Of a DNA stretch of 64,000 nucleotides, positions 34,989 to 43,989 are shown piece after piece. Both the position numbers and the translations under genes were made by a program. The notes beneath the pieces are model-generated. The model was not told where the DNA came from, ran no database searches, and saw nothing but the letters and a program-made list of their open reading frames with translations. Location: the NCBI GenBank assembly GCA_032027205.1, contig JAVSMN010000001.1, forward strand, positions 2,731,418-2,795,417. Reading direction: 5' to 3'. The stretch comes from Zeimonas sp032027205. GTDB taxonomy: Bacteria; Pseudomonadota; Gammaproteobacteria; Burkholderiales; Burkholderiaceae_E. Within the stretch, counting starts at the first letter, position 1, and each line of letters begins with the position of its first letter.

Positions 34989-35951
34989 GTGACGCTGTTC
35001 GGCGAGATCGTCCTGCCGGTGTTCGTGCTGATCGCCGTGGGCTTCGCCGCCGCCCGGCGCGGCCTGCTCGGGGCGGACGGCGTGCGCGCGCTGTCGGATG
35101 CCGCGTTCCTGATCTTCATGCCGGCGCTGCTGTTCGGCGCGATTGCCCGAGTCGACTTCGACCGGCTGACCCCGGGTGCAGCCTTCGCCTACTACGCCGC
35201 CGGGCTGCCGCTGTTCGCCGTCGTGCTGCTCGTACAGTGGATGCGCGGGCGCGGCGCCGCGGCAGCGACGATCCACGGGCTGGGCTCGGTGTTCGGCAAC
35301 ACCGTGATGCTGGGCATCCCCGTCGTGCGGCTGGCCTACGGCGAGACCGGGTTGGCGTTCCTGCTGACGATCATCGCGTGGCACGCGCTGATCTTCCTGT
35401 CGCTGGGCACCTTCGTGCTCGAGACCTCGTCGCTCGACCGGCGTCGCGACGCGGCGCGCTCGTGGAGCGGCCTCGGCGCCCATCTGCTGCGGGTCGCCCG
35501 CTCGGCGTTGATCCATCCGGTCGTGCTGCCGATCCTCGTCGGCCTGGCCTGGTCGGCGACGCATTGGCCGCTTCCGGTGCCGATCGATCGAGCGCTCGCG
35601 ATGCTCGGTTCGGCGGCCGCGCCGCTGTGCCTCGTGCTGCTCGGCGCATCGCTCGCGCAGTTCGAGTTGCGCACCGGCCTGCGGACGGCGGCGGGGCTCA
35701 CCGCGCTCAAGAGCGCGCTGTTTCCGCTGCTCGTCTGGAGCGTAGGCACGTGGATCCTGCGGCTCGACCCGCTGCCGCTGGCGGTGGCCACCGTCGCCGC
35801 GGCGTTGCCGACCGGCGCCAACGTCTACCTTTTCGCGCAGCGCTACCGAACCCAGGTGGGCGAGGTGAGCGCGACGATCGCACTGTCGACGATCGCCGCG
35901 GCGCTCGCCCTGCCGTGGCTGCTGTACCGGTTGCCGGCGGCGGCGCTTTGA
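34989..35951 (+). CDS. AEC family transporter
   Basis: A 320-residue membrane protein of the auxin efflux carrier family with about ten hydrophobic helices. VFGNTVMLGIPVVRLAYGETG and the C-terminal AALPTGANVYLFAQRY are typical of bacterial AEC proteins such as malonate or other weak-acid carriers. The start is GTG, 42 bases after gyrA. Its position between gyrA and pheA is where related genomes carry serC, so it may have replaced serC here. The substrate is unknown. Confidence 0.85.
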   Translation: MTLFGEIVLPVFVLIAVGFAAARRGLLGADGVRALSDAAFLIFMPALLFGAIARVDFDRLTPGAAFAYYAAGLPLFAVVLLVQWMRGRGAAAATIHGLGSVFGNTVMLGIPVVRLAYGETGLAFLLTIIAWHALIFLSLGTFVLETSSLDRRRDAARSWSGLGAHLLRVARSALIHPVVLPILVGLAWSATHWPLPVPIDRALAMLGSAAAPLCLVLLGASLAQFELRTGLRTAAGLTALKSALFPLLVWSVGTWILRLDPLPLAVATVAAALPTGANVYLFAQRYRTQVGEVSATIALSTIAAALALPWLLYRLPAAAL

Positions 35952-35955
35952 TACG

Positions 35956-37086
35956 ATGCCCGAAGCCATGCCCGACATTGCAGAAGACGACGCGAACGTT
36001 TCAGGATCGGCGCCGGTCGAATCGCTCGACGAGCTTCGTGCGCGAATCGATCGCGTCGACGGCGAACTGCTCGAGCGGCTCGCCGAGCGCGCGCGCCTCG
36101 TCCAGCGCGTCGGCGAATGGAAGCAGCACAACGATGCGCCGGTGATGCGCCCCGAGCGCGAGGCGCAGATCCTCGCCGCGCTGCGCGCCCGCAATCCGGG
36201 CCCGCTGTCGGGCGATGCGATCGAAGCGATCTGGCGCGAGATCATCTCCGGTTGCCGCGATCTCGAGCGGCGCCTGCGCGTGGCCTACCTCGGGCCGCCC
36301 GGAACCTTCTCCGAGCAGGCGCTGCTCGCGCATTTCGGCTCGTCGGTCGATGCGATCGCCTGCGCGTCGATCGACGAAGTGTTCCGCTCCGTCGAGGTGG
36401 GTGGCGCCGACTTCGGCGTGGTTCCGGTGGAGAACTCCACCGAAGGCGCGGTGAGCCGCACGCTCGACCTGCTGCTGCAGACGCAGCTGACGATCAGCGG
36501 CGAGATCTCGCTGCCCGTGCGCCAGAACCTGATGCGACTCGAGCCGTCGATCGACGGCATCGAGCGAATCGTTTCGCACGCGCAGTCGCTCGCGCAGTGC
36601 GCGCGCTGGCTCGACGCGCACGCGCACGGCGTCGAATGCGTTCCGGTGGCGAGCAACGCCGAGGCCGCGCGGCTCGCGTCGCTCGATTCGCGCACCGCGG
36701 CGATCGCCGGCGAGCACGCGGCGATGCGCTACGGCCTGCAGATCGTCGCCACCGGCATCCAGGACGATCCGCACAATCGAACGCGCTTCGCCGTGATCGG
36801 CCAATACGCGTGCGCGCCCTCGGGCTCGGACCAGACCTCGGTGATCCTGTCGGTGCCCGATCGTGCCGGCGCCGTGCACGCGATGATCGAGCCGCTGGCG
36901 CGCCACGGCGTGTCGATGAAGCGCTTCGAGTCGCGTCCTGCGCGGCAGGGGCTGTGGGAATACCTGTTCTACATCGATCTCATCGGCCATCGCGACGAAC
37001 CCGCGGTGGCCGCGGCGCTGCGGGAGATGGCCGCGCAGTCCAGCTTCTGCAAGATCGTCGGCTCATATCCTCGCGCTGCTGCGTGA
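35956..37086 (+). CDS. pheA: Bifunctional chorismate mutase/prephenate dehydratase
   Basis: A 376-residue P-protein that converts chorismate via prephenate to phenylpyruvate. The chorismate mutase (AroQ) domain occupies about residues 24-105 (LDELRARIDRVDGELLERLA). The dehydratase domain contains AYLGPPGTFSEQA and the catalytic TRF motif in NRTRFAVIG. The C-terminal ACT domain has FESRPARQGLWEYLFYID, the ESRP phenylalanine-binding motif, so feedback inhibition by Phe is expected. The ATG at 35956 lies four bases after the AEC gene; ATG 35968 is an alternative. Confidence 0.95.
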   Translation: MPEAMPDIAEDDANVSGSAPVESLDELRARIDRVDGELLERLAERARLVQRVGEWKQHNDAPVMRPEREAQILAALRARNPGPLSGDAIEAIWREIISGCRDLERRLRVAYLGPPGTFSEQALLAHFGSSVDAIACASIDEVFRSVEVGGADFGVVPVENSTEGAVSRTLDLLLQTQLTISGEISLPVRQNLMRLEPSIDGIERIVSHAQSLAQCARWLDAHAHGVECVPVASNAEAARLASLDSRTAAIAGEHAAMRYGLQIVATGIQDDPHNRTRFAVIGQYACAPSGSDQTSVILSVPDRAGAVHAMIEPLARHGVSMKRFESRPARQGLWEYLFYIDLIGHRDEPAVAAALREMAAQSSFCKIVGSYPRAAA

Positions 37087-37123
37087 TCCGCAGGTCGCGT
37101 TTTTCCTTCATCCGTTGTCGATC

Positions 37124-38221
37124 ATGAAAATCCCCGCACCCGATTACGTCCGCGCGATCGCGCCGTACCAGGCCGGCAAGCCGATTTCCGAACTCGCGCG
37201 CGAGTACGGGCTCGACGCGCAGCGCATCGTCAAGCTCGCGTCGAACGAGAACCCGCTGGGCATGCCCGAATCGGCGCGCGCGGCGATCATCGCCGAGCTC
37301 GCCGAGCTGTCGCGCTATCCCGACTCCAACGGCTTCGAGCTGAAGGCGGCGATCTCGCGTCACTACGCGGTGGACGCGAGCTGGATCACGCTCGGCAACG
37401 GATCGAACGACGTGCTCGAACTGGCTGCGCACGCGCTGCTGCAGCCCGGCACGTCGGCGGTCTATTCGCAGTACTCGTTCGCTGTCTATGCGCTGGCGAC
37501 GCAGGAAACCGGCGCGCGCGCGATCGTCGTGCCGGCGAGCGACCTCGGTCACGACCTCGACGCGATGCGCGCGTCGATCGCCACCGACACGCGCGTCGTC
37601 TTCGTGGCGAATCCGAACAACCCCACCGGCACCTGGCTGCCGCGCGACGCGATCACCGCCTTCGTCGCGTCCGTGCCGCAGGACGTCGTCGTCGTTCTCG
37701 ACGAGGCCTACGACGAATACCTCGAGCCTTCGCAGCGCTCCGATTCGATCGGGCGCGTGCGCGAGCATCCGAACCTCGTCGTCTGCCGCACGTTCTCGAA
37801 GGCCTACGGACTGGCCGGCCTGCGAGTGGGCTTCGCGGTGGCGCAACCCGAACTCACCGACCTGATGAATCGCGTGCGCCAACCGTTCAACGTGAGCTCG
37901 ATCGCGCAGGCGGCGGCGATCGCGGCGCTGGACGACCGCGCGTATCTGCAGCGCAGCTACGAGTCGAACCGCGCGGGGCTGCAGCGCCTGCAGGAAGCTT
38001 TCGCGCGGATGGGACTCGAATACGTGCCGTCGCACGGCAACTTCGTGCTGGTGCGCGTCGGCGACGCCGCGCGCGTGTACGAGGAACTGCTGCGCGCCGG
38101 CGTCATCGTGCGTCCGGTGGGGAACTACGGACTGCCCGACTGGCTGCGCATCTCGGTCGGCCTGCCCGAGGAGAACGAGGCGTTCCTGCGCGCCTTCGAG
38201 AAGGCGATGGGACGCGCGTGA
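37124..38221 (+). CDS. hisC: Histidinol-phosphate aminotransferase
   Basis: A 365-residue PLP-dependent class II aminotransferase. SNENPLGMP is conserved near the N-terminus and the PLP lysine is in TFSKAYGLAGLRVGF. In this gene context the enzyme probably also transaminates aromatic keto acids (phenylpyruvate, 4-hydroxyphenylpyruvate), a common role for HisC in the pheA-tyrA neighbourhood. The ATG at 37124 is preferred; a TTG at 37115 is in frame. It is followed by tyrA after 10 bases. Confidence 0.93.
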   Translation: MKIPAPDYVRAIAPYQAGKPISELAREYGLDAQRIVKLASNENPLGMPESARAAIIAELAELSRYPDSNGFELKAAISRHYAVDASWITLGNGSNDVLELAAHALLQPGTSAVYSQYSFAVYALATQETGARAIVVPASDLGHDLDAMRASIATDTRVVFVANPNNPTGTWLPRDAITAFVASVPQDVVVVLDEAYDEYLEPSQRSDSIGRVREHPNLVVCRTFSKAYGLAGLRVGFAVAQPELTDLMNRVRQPFNVSSIAQAAAIAALDDRAYLQRSYESNRAGLQRLQEAFARMGLEYVPSHGNFVLVRVGDAARVYEELLRAGVIVRPVGNYGLPDWLRISVGLPEENEAFLRAFEKAMGRA

Positions 38222-38231
38222 AAGGCAAGCA

Positions 38232-39086
38232 ATGAGAGGGCGCAAGGTCGCGATCCTCGGTGTCGGGCTGATCGGCGGTTCGCTCGCGGCAGCGCTGTCG
38301 CGGGCAAAGGGCGAATGGCAGGTTGCCGGCTACTCGCCGGGCGACGACGCGCAGATCGCGCGCGCGCTCGGCCACCTCCACAGCGCCTGTGCAACGGTGG
38401 GTGAAGCCGTGCAGGGCGCCGCTTTCGTGGTGATCGCCGCGCCCGTGCCGACGATGCCGGCGCTGTTCGCGCAGATCCGCGAATCGCTCGAAGCGCAGGC
38501 GATCGTCACCGATTGCGGCAGCACGAAGCGAAGCGTGATCGAAGGCGCGCGCGCGGGGTTGGGCGACGCGTTCCTGCGCTTCGTCCCCGGCCATCCGATC
38601 GCCGGCTCGGAACGCAGCGGCGCGCAGGCGGCCGACCCCGATCTGTTCCGCGGACGCCGCTGGCTGCTGTGTCCGGTCGATGCGACGCCCGCCCAGCATT
38701 GCGAGGCTGTCGCGCGCATGCTCGAGCCCACCGGCGCGAACATCGAGACGCTCGATCCGCTGCTGCACGACCGGATCTTTGCCGAGGTGTCGCATTGGCC
38801 GCATGCGGTCGCGTTCGCGCTATCGGCGGCCATTGCCGGAAACGACCTGTCGGAGCCTGCGCTCGTCTACTCGGGTGCGGGCCTGCGCGATACCACGCGC
38901 ATCGGCGCATCGTCGCCGACGCTGTGGGCCGACATCCTGCTCGACAATCGCGACCTTTGCCTCGAATCGGCGCAGCGTTTCAGCGATCGCGTCGACGAAA
39001 TCCGCGCGGCGCTTCGCGATGGCGACCGCGATGCGCTGGTGCGGATCTTGTCGACGGCAAGCCGCTGGCGAAATCGGCTCGCTTGA
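38232..39086 (+). CDS. tyrA: Prephenate dehydrogenase
   Basis: A 284-residue NAD-dependent dehydrogenase making 4-hydroxyphenylpyruvate for tyrosine. The nucleotide-binding motif is ILGVGLIGGSLAAAL, followed by the catalytic region FVPGHPIAGSERSG and the histidine-containing EVSHWPHAVAFAL. No C-terminal ACT or chorismate mutase domain is present, so it is the monofunctional short form. It starts 10 bases after hisC; pheA, hisC and tyrA form an operon. Confidence 0.94.
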   Translation: MRGRKVAILGVGLIGGSLAAALSRAKGEWQVAGYSPGDDAQIARALGHLHSACATVGEAVQGAAFVVIAAPVPTMPALFAQIRESLEAQAIVTDCGSTKRSVIEGARAGLGDAFLRFVPGHPIAGSERSGAQAADPDLFRGRRWLLCPVDATPAQHCEAVARMLEPTGANIETLDPLLHDRIFAEVSHWPHAVAFALSAAIAGNDLSEPALVYSGAGLRDTTRIGASSPTLWADILLDNRDLCLESAQRFSDRVDEIRAALRDGDRDALVRILSTASRWRNRLA

Positions 39087-39096
39087 GCGCGAGACG

Positions 39097-39456
39097 TCAG
39101 CGCCAGATTCCGCGCCAGACTTCGGGGTCGCGCGCCGTGGGCTCCGGACGCAGTTCCGGGTGCAGCACGCCCACGTAATGCTCGCGCAACTGCATCAGTT
39201 CGAGCGCCGCTTCGAACGGAAAGCCGCCGCGCGCGCCGCGCGCATCCATCAGCAGTTCGTCGAATACGCCGATCATCCGTCGCGGCAGATGCCAGTCGGC
39301 AGCGAGCCGGTTGACGACGTGCGGGTAGTGCAGGCGCGACACTGGCAGGCGCTGCCCGAAGGGCAGCGAGTCGAGCAACTGCTGCGCGCGCGGGTCGAGC
39401 GGCTGGTCGGGCGCACCCGTCCGGCTCGGTAGAATCGGATCGATCCTGTCGTTCAT
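39097..39456 (-). CDS. Uncharacterised 119-residue protein, antisense within the aromatic operon
   Basis: I do not recognise this protein. It is 119 residues, cytoplasmic, without membrane segments. It is rich in Arg, Leu and Pro with a helical middle (PRRMIGVFDELLMDARGARG, then FPFEAALELMQLREHY). It fills the 420-bp gap between tyrA and aroA on the opposite strand, and its end lies 10 bases from the tyrA stop. Its start region lies within the DNA just upstream of aroA. The fit to the gap and the coding-like composition support a real gene; a homologue search would decide. Confidence 0.6.
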   Translation of the reverse strand: MNDRIDPILPSRTGAPDQPLDPRAQQLLDSLPFGQRLPVSRLHYPHVVNRLAADWHLPRRMIGVFDELLMDARGARGGFPFEAALELMQLREHYVGVLHPELRPEPTARDPEVWRGIWR

Positions 39457-39505
39457 CCTGCCAACTGTAGGCGCGCTCGCGCAGGCGCCCGAGGAACAAT
39501 TTCAA

Positions 39506-40828
39506 ATGTCGCGCAGCTTTCGCGTCGGGCCGGGCGGTCGCCTGGTCGGGCGCCTCCGCGTTCCCGGTGACAAGTCGATCTCGCATCGCGCGGTGATGCT
39601 CGGCGCGATTGCCGAAGGCACGACGCGCATTTCCGGCTTCCTGACCGGCGCCGACGCGATCTCGACGATGAACGTCTTCCGCGCGCTTGGCGTCGGAATC
39701 GACGGGCCCGCCGACGGGCGTGTCGTCGTGCACGGCGTCGGGCTGCGCGGGCTGCGCGCGGCGCCAGGCGCGCTCGACTGCGGCAACGCCGGCACCGCGA
39801 TGCGGCTGCTGATGGGGCTGCTCGCCGGGCAGCGCTTCGAATCGACGCTGGTCGGCGACGAGAGCCTGACGAAGCGTCCGATGCGGCGCGTCGCCGACCC
39901 GCTGCAGCGGATGGGCGCGCGCATCGAGACGAACGACGGCTGCCCGCCGGTGCGCATCCTGCCCTCCGGCGGCCTGCACGCGATCCGCTACGAATTGCCG
40001 ATGGCCAGCGCGCAACTGAAGTCGGCGCTGCTGCTCGCCGGGCTCTACGCTGGCGGCGAGACGGTCGTCGTCGAGCCCGCGCCCACGCGCGACCACACCG
40101 AACGCATGCTGCGCGCCTTCGGCGTCGACGTGCGCAGCGACGGACCGGTCGTCTCGCTGCGCGGTGGGCAGGAGCTGCGCGCCACGGCGGTGGACGTTCC
40201 GGCCGACCTGTCGTCGGCGGCGTTCTTCCTCGTCGGCGCGTCGATCGCGCCGGGCTCCGACCTCACGCTCGAGCACGTCGGCATCAATCCGACGCGCACC
40301 GGCTGCCTGGAGATCCTGCGGCGAATGGGGGCGGACATCGAGGTCGTCGCCCAGCGACAGTCCGGCGGCGAGCCCGTCGCCGACCTGCGCGTGCGCTCGG
40401 CGCCGCTGCAGGGCATCGAGATCCCGCCCGAACTCGTCCCGCTTGCCATCGATGAGTTCCCGGCGCTGTTCGTCGCCGCCTGCTGCGCCGAGGGACGCAC
40501 GGTGGTGCGTGGCGCCGAGGAACTGCGCGTCAAGGAATCCGACCGCATCGCCGCGATGGCCGAGGGTCTGGGCGCGCTCGGCTTCGTTACGCAGCCGACC
40601 GACGACGGCATCGTCATCGACGGGCGCGGCGGCGACGATGCCGTCTTTCGTGCGGGCCGCGGCCGGGCGCATCACGATCACCGGATCGCGATGTCACTGG
40701 CGATGGCCGCGTTGCGCTCCTCGGGGGTCGTCGAAGTGGACGGAACGGCGAACGTCGCCACTTCGTTCCCCGGTTTCGTCGAGTTGGCGCGCGGCGCCGG
40801 GCTCGACATCGACGAGCTGGACGCATGA
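39506..40828 (+). CDS. aroA: 3-phosphoshikimate 1-carboxyvinyltransferase (EPSP synthase)
   Basis: A 440-residue shikimate pathway enzyme. LRVPGDKSISHRAVMLGAIA binds shikimate-3-phosphate and phosphoenolpyruvate, followed by CGNAGTAMRLLMGLLAGQ, KRPMRRVADPL and AEELRVKESDRIAAMAEGL. The DKSISHR and RPM-R motifs suit the Bacillus/Agrobacterium CP4-like group better than the E. coli type. The NAGTAMR loop carries Gly, as in glyphosate-sensitive enzymes. Its 3' end and stop lie in a 14-bp tandem repeat with cmk downstream. Confidence 0.94.
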   Translation: MSRSFRVGPGGRLVGRLRVPGDKSISHRAVMLGAIAEGTTRISGFLTGADAISTMNVFRALGVGIDGPADGRVVVHGVGLRGLRAAPGALDCGNAGTAMRLLMGLLAGQRFESTLVGDESLTKRPMRRVADPLQRMGARIETNDGCPPVRILPSGGLHAIRYELPMASAQLKSALLLAGLYAGGETVVVEPAPTRDHTERMLRAFGVDVRSDGPVVSLRGGQELRATAVDVPADLSSAAFFLVGASIAPGSDLTLEHVGINPTRTGCLEILRRMGADIEVVAQRQSGGEPVADLRVRSAPLQGIEIPPELVPLAIDEFPALFVAACCAEGRTVVRGAEELRVKESDRIAAMAEGLGALGFVTQPTDDGIVIDGRGGDDAVFRAGRGRAHHDHRIAMSLAMAALRSSGVVEVDGTANVATSFPGFVELARGAGLDIDELDA

Positions 40829-40915
40829 GGATCGACGCATGAGGATCGATGCAGCGCGGGCGGCTGCGGAGCGCGTGCGGTGAGCGCGCCAATGAGCACG
40901 CCAATGAGCGCGCCG
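40821..40915 (+). repeat. Short tandem repeats at the aroA-cmk junction
   Basis: Two identical 14-bp units (40821-40834, 40835-40848; ACGCATGAGGATCG) carry the aroA stop. Then three near-identical 12-bp units (40880-40891, 40892-40903, 40904-40915) each begin with a possible cmk start codon, GTG or ATG. They look like replication slippage. Confidence 0.85.
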
Positions 40916-41572
40916 GTAATCGCCATCGACGGGCCGACCGCCTCCGGCAAGGGAACGGTCGCCGAGAAGGTCGCGCGAGCGCTCGGCTGGGCCTATCTCG
41001 ATTCGGGCGCGCTGTACCGGCTCTGCGCGCTGCAGGCCCAGCGCGAGGGCGTCGATCTCGACGACGAGGCGCGAGTCGCGCAGATCGCGCGCGCGCTGCC
41101 GGTGCGGTTCGCGCAGGGATGCATCGAGCTGGCCGGACACGACGTCACCGACGTCGTGCGCGACGAGTCGGTGGGCAACGCGGCCTCGCGCGTCGCGGTC
41201 CTGCCGGCGGTGCGCGAGGGGCTGCTGGCGTTGCAGCGGCAGTTCCGCGCGGCGCCCGGACTGGTGGCCGACGGGCGCGACATGGGCACCGTCGTGTTCC
41301 CCGACGCCGAACTGAAGGTGTTCCTCACTGCGAGTGTCGAATCCCGCGCGGAACGACGGTATAAGCAGTTGATCGAAAAGGGGTTTTCTGCTAAACTCCC
41401 CGACCTTTTGCGGGACCTGCAGCAGCGCGACGCACGCGATGCCAACCGCGCCGTCGCTCCGCTTCGGCCCGCAGAAGACGCGATCGTGATCGACTCCACG
41501 CATCTCGACGTCGACGCCACCGTCGAACGGGTGCTGAAGGCACATCACGCGCGCAGGCGCCGGGCCGGCTGA
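40880..41572 (+). CDS. cmk: Cytidylate kinase
   Basis: A 230-residue kinase phosphorylating CMP and dCMP. The P-loop is AIDGPTASGKGTVAEKVAR, with LDSGALYRL (YR motif) and DGRDMGTVVFPDA. Three in-frame start codons sit in 12-bp tandem repeats (GTG 40880, ATG 40892, ATG 40904). A GGAG at 40868-40871 eight bases before the GTG supports 40880, but the family usually begins two to four residues before VIAIDGP, which fits 40904. The rpsA promoter lies inside its 3' half. Confidence 0.94.
   Translation: MSAPMSTPMSAPVIAIDGPTASGKGTVAEKVARALGWAYLDSGALYRLCALQAQREGVDLDDEARVAQIARALPVRFAQGCIELAGHDVTDVVRDESVGNAASRVAVLPAVREGLLALQRQFRAAPGLVADGRDMGTVVFPDAELKVFLTASVESRAERRYKQLIEKGFSAKLPDLLRDLQQRDARDANRAVAPLRPAEDAIVIDSTHLDVDATVERVLKAHHARRRRAG
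41369..41397 (+). promoter_or_regulatory. rpsA promoter inside cmk
   Basis: TTGATC (41369-41374) and TAAACT (41392-41397) are separated by exactly 17 bases, in an AT-richer island within cmk, about 260 bases before the rpsA start. In E. coli too, rpsA is transcribed from promoters inside cmk. Confidence 0.65.
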
Positions 41573-41657
41573 CAACGCTGCCCGGTTTTCGCAACACCGC
41601 TGGGTCGCTTCCTACCGTACGAGCCGCCCGGCGAGACATCGTTATCCGGGAACCAAT

Positions 41658-43382
41658 TTGAATACAGCAACCGCAACGTCGGTATCCGCACCCTCGGCCG
41701 GAGCCGAAAGTTTCGCTCGCATGTTCGAGGAGTCCCTGTCGCGGCAGGAGATGCGCCAGGGCGAAGTGATCACCGCAGAGGTGGTGCGCCTCGACCACAA
41801 CTTCGTCGTCGTCAACGCAGGCCTGAAGTCCGAGAGCTTCATCCCGATCGAGGAATTCCACAACGATCGCGGCGAGCTCGACGTCAAGGAAGGCGACTTC
41901 GTCTCGGTGGCCATCGAGGCGCTCGAGGACGGCTACGGGGAAACGCGCCTGTCGCGCGACCGCGCCAAGCGCCTTTCCGCCTGGATCAACCTCGAGAAGG
42001 CGCTCGAGTCGGGTGAGCAGGTCGACGGAACGATCACCGGCAAGGTCAAGGGCGGCCTCACCGTCATGACCAACGGCATCCGCGCGTTCCTGCCCGGTTC
42101 GCTGATCGACACGCGTCCGGTGAAGGACACCACGCCCTACGAGGGCAAGACGCTCGAGTTCAAGGTCATCAAGCTCGATCGCAAGCGCAACAACGTGGTG
42201 CTGTCGCGCCGCGCGGTGGTCGAGCTCACGCAGGGCGAGGAGCGCGCCAAGCTGCTCGAGACGCTGCACGAGGGCGCGATCGTCCACGGCGTGGTCAAGA
42301 ACATCACCGACTACGGCGCGTTCATCGACCTCGGCGGCATCGACGGCCTGCTGCACATCACCGACATGGCTTGGCGCCGCGTGCGTCATCCGTCCGAGGT
42401 GCTGCAGGTCGGCCAGGAAGTCACCGCGAAGGTGCTCAAGTTCGACCAGGAGAAGAACCGCGTCTCGCTCGGCGTCAAGCAGCTCGGCGACGACCCCTGG
42501 GTCGGCATCGGACGTCGCTACCCGCAGGGCACGCGCATGTTCGGCAAGGTCACGAACATCACCGACTACGGTGCGTTCGTCGAGATCGAGCCGGGCATCG
42601 AGGGCCTGGTGCACGTCTCCGAGATGGACTGGACGAACAAGAACGTCAACCCCGGCAAGATCGTCGCCTTGGGCGACGAGGTCGAGGTGATGGTGCTGGA
42701 GATCGACGAGGATCGCCGCCGGATCTCGCTCGGCATGAAGCAGTGCCGCGCGAACCCGTGGGAGGAGTTCGCCGACAACCACCGCAAGAACGACAAGGTC
42801 AGCGGCACGATCAAGTCGATCACCGACTTCGGCGTGTTCATCGGCCTGCCCGGCGGCATCGACGGCCTCGTGCACCTGTCCGACCTCTCGTGGCACAGCC
42901 CCGGAGAAGAGGCGGTACGCAACTTCAAGAAGGGCGACGAAATCGAGGCGATGGTGCTGGCGATCGACACCGAGCGCGAGCGCATCTCGCTGGGCATCAA
43001 GCAGCTCGAAGGCGATCCCTTCACCAACTATGCCGCGACCAACGAGAAGGGCGCGGTCGTTCGCGGAACGGTGCGTACCGTCGATCCGAAGGGCGCAGTC
43101 ATCGACCTGGGCAGCGACGTCGAGGGGTACCTGCGTGCCTCCGAGATCTCGCGCGACCGCGTCGAGGACGCACGCCAGCACCTGAAGGAAGGCGAAGAGA
43201 TCGAGGCGATGATCGTCAACATCGATCGCAAGAACCGCTCGATCAACCTGTCGCTGAAGGCGCGCGACACGGTGGAAACGGCCGAGGCGCTGCAGCGCAT
43301 CCAGGCCGAGAGCGGTGCGGCGAGCGGCACGACGAACCTTGGCGCGCTGCTGCGCGCCAAGCTCGACACGCCGAAGGAGTGA
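41658..43382 (+). CDS. rpsA: 30S ribosomal protein S1
   Basis: A 574-residue mRNA-binding ribosomal protein with six S1 (OB-fold) repeats. Repeat signatures are seen in GTITGKVKGGLTVMTNGIRA, ITDYGAFIDLGGIDGLLHIT, ITDYGAFVEIEPGIEGLVHV and ITDFGVFIGLPGGIDGLVHL. The start is TTG at 41658, preceded by an AT-rich, weak ribosome site; such unusual starts and autogenous control are normal for S1. A UUCG-capped hairpin follows the stop. Confidence 0.96.
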   Translation: MNTATATSVSAPSAGAESFARMFEESLSRQEMRQGEVITAEVVRLDHNFVVVNAGLKSESFIPIEEFHNDRGELDVKEGDFVSVAIEALEDGYGETRLSRDRAKRLSAWINLEKALESGEQVDGTITGKVKGGLTVMTNGIRAFLPGSLIDTRPVKDTTPYEGKTLEFKVIKLDRKRNNVVLSRRAVVELTQGEERAKLLETLHEGAIVHGVVKNITDYGAFIDLGGIDGLLHITDMAWRRVRHPSEVLQVGQEVTAKVLKFDQEKNRVSLGVKQLGDDPWVGIGRRYPQGTRMFGKVTNITDYGAFVEIEPGIEGLVHVSEMDWTNKNVNPGKIVALGDEVEVMVLEIDEDRRRISLGMKQCRANPWEEFADNHRKNDKVSGTIKSITDFGVFIGLPGGIDGLVHLSDLSWHSPGEEAVRNFKKGDEIEAMVLAIDTERERISLGIKQLEGDPFTNYAATNEKGAVVRGTVRTVDPKGAVIDLGSDVEGYLRASEISRDRVEDARQHLKEGEEIEAMIVNIDRKNRSINLSLKARDTVETAEALQRIQAESGAASGTTNLGALLRAKLDTPKE

Positions 43383-43389
43383 GGGCGGC

Positions 43390-43419
43390 GCGCCGCGCGG
43401 CCTTCGGGTCGCGCGGCGC
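43390..43419 (+). other. Stable UUCG hairpin after rpsA
   Basis: A 13-bp stem (GCGCCGCGCGGCC with its partner, one G-U pair) capped by a TTCG tetraloop starts seven bases after the rpsA stop. There is no T-tract. It probably stabilises the rpsA mRNA 3' end or adjusts the rpsA:ihfB ratio. Confidence 0.7.
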
Positions 43420-43534
43420 CCGTTCTGCTGCCGGGCCGCGCGATGCGGCTCGGCTCCTCAGCGAAAGCAGGCACGAGATGGCATTGCACCCGGACGACTA
43501 CGACGCGCTCGACGCAGCCGACACCGCCGAGGCG

Positions 43535-43822
<288 letters not shown>

Positions 43823-43837
<15 letters not shown>

Positions 43838-43893
43838 AGGGGAACAGCACCGGCTTCAAAGGTCGAGGCTTTTCCCTTTCACCCTTCACCCTT
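43823..43893. repeat. GAAGGGT-repeat inverted pair at the ihfB end
   Basis: The 22-bp arm at 43823-43844 (units of GAAGGGT) and the arm at 43872-43893 are inverted copies with 21 of 22 bases matching, separated by 27 bases. The ihfB stop codon is inside the first arm. The same 19-bp motif occurs at 61823-61841 next to leuS. Confidence 0.9.
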
Positions 43894-43904
43894 CACCGCG
43901 GGAC

Positions 43905-43971
43905 GTTCGGCCGAAAGGCCGAACGCTCCCGCGCTCCGCCTCGTTCAGAATAGCGATCGGTTCCCGATCGC
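43905..43971. other. Two perfect hairpins between ihfB and lapA
   Basis: GTTCGGCC-GAAA-GGCCGAAC (43905-43924, GNRA loop) and GCGATCGG-TTC-CCGATCGC (43953-43971) are perfect inverted repeats without T-tracts. They precede lapA and may be RNA structures. Confidence 0.6.
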
Positions 43972-43989
43972 GCACTTTGCGGGGCTCTG

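Noticed and set aside
38867..40681. 604-codon frame antisense to tyrA/aroA
   Set aside because: Overlaps two well-identified enzymes; no recognisable domain.
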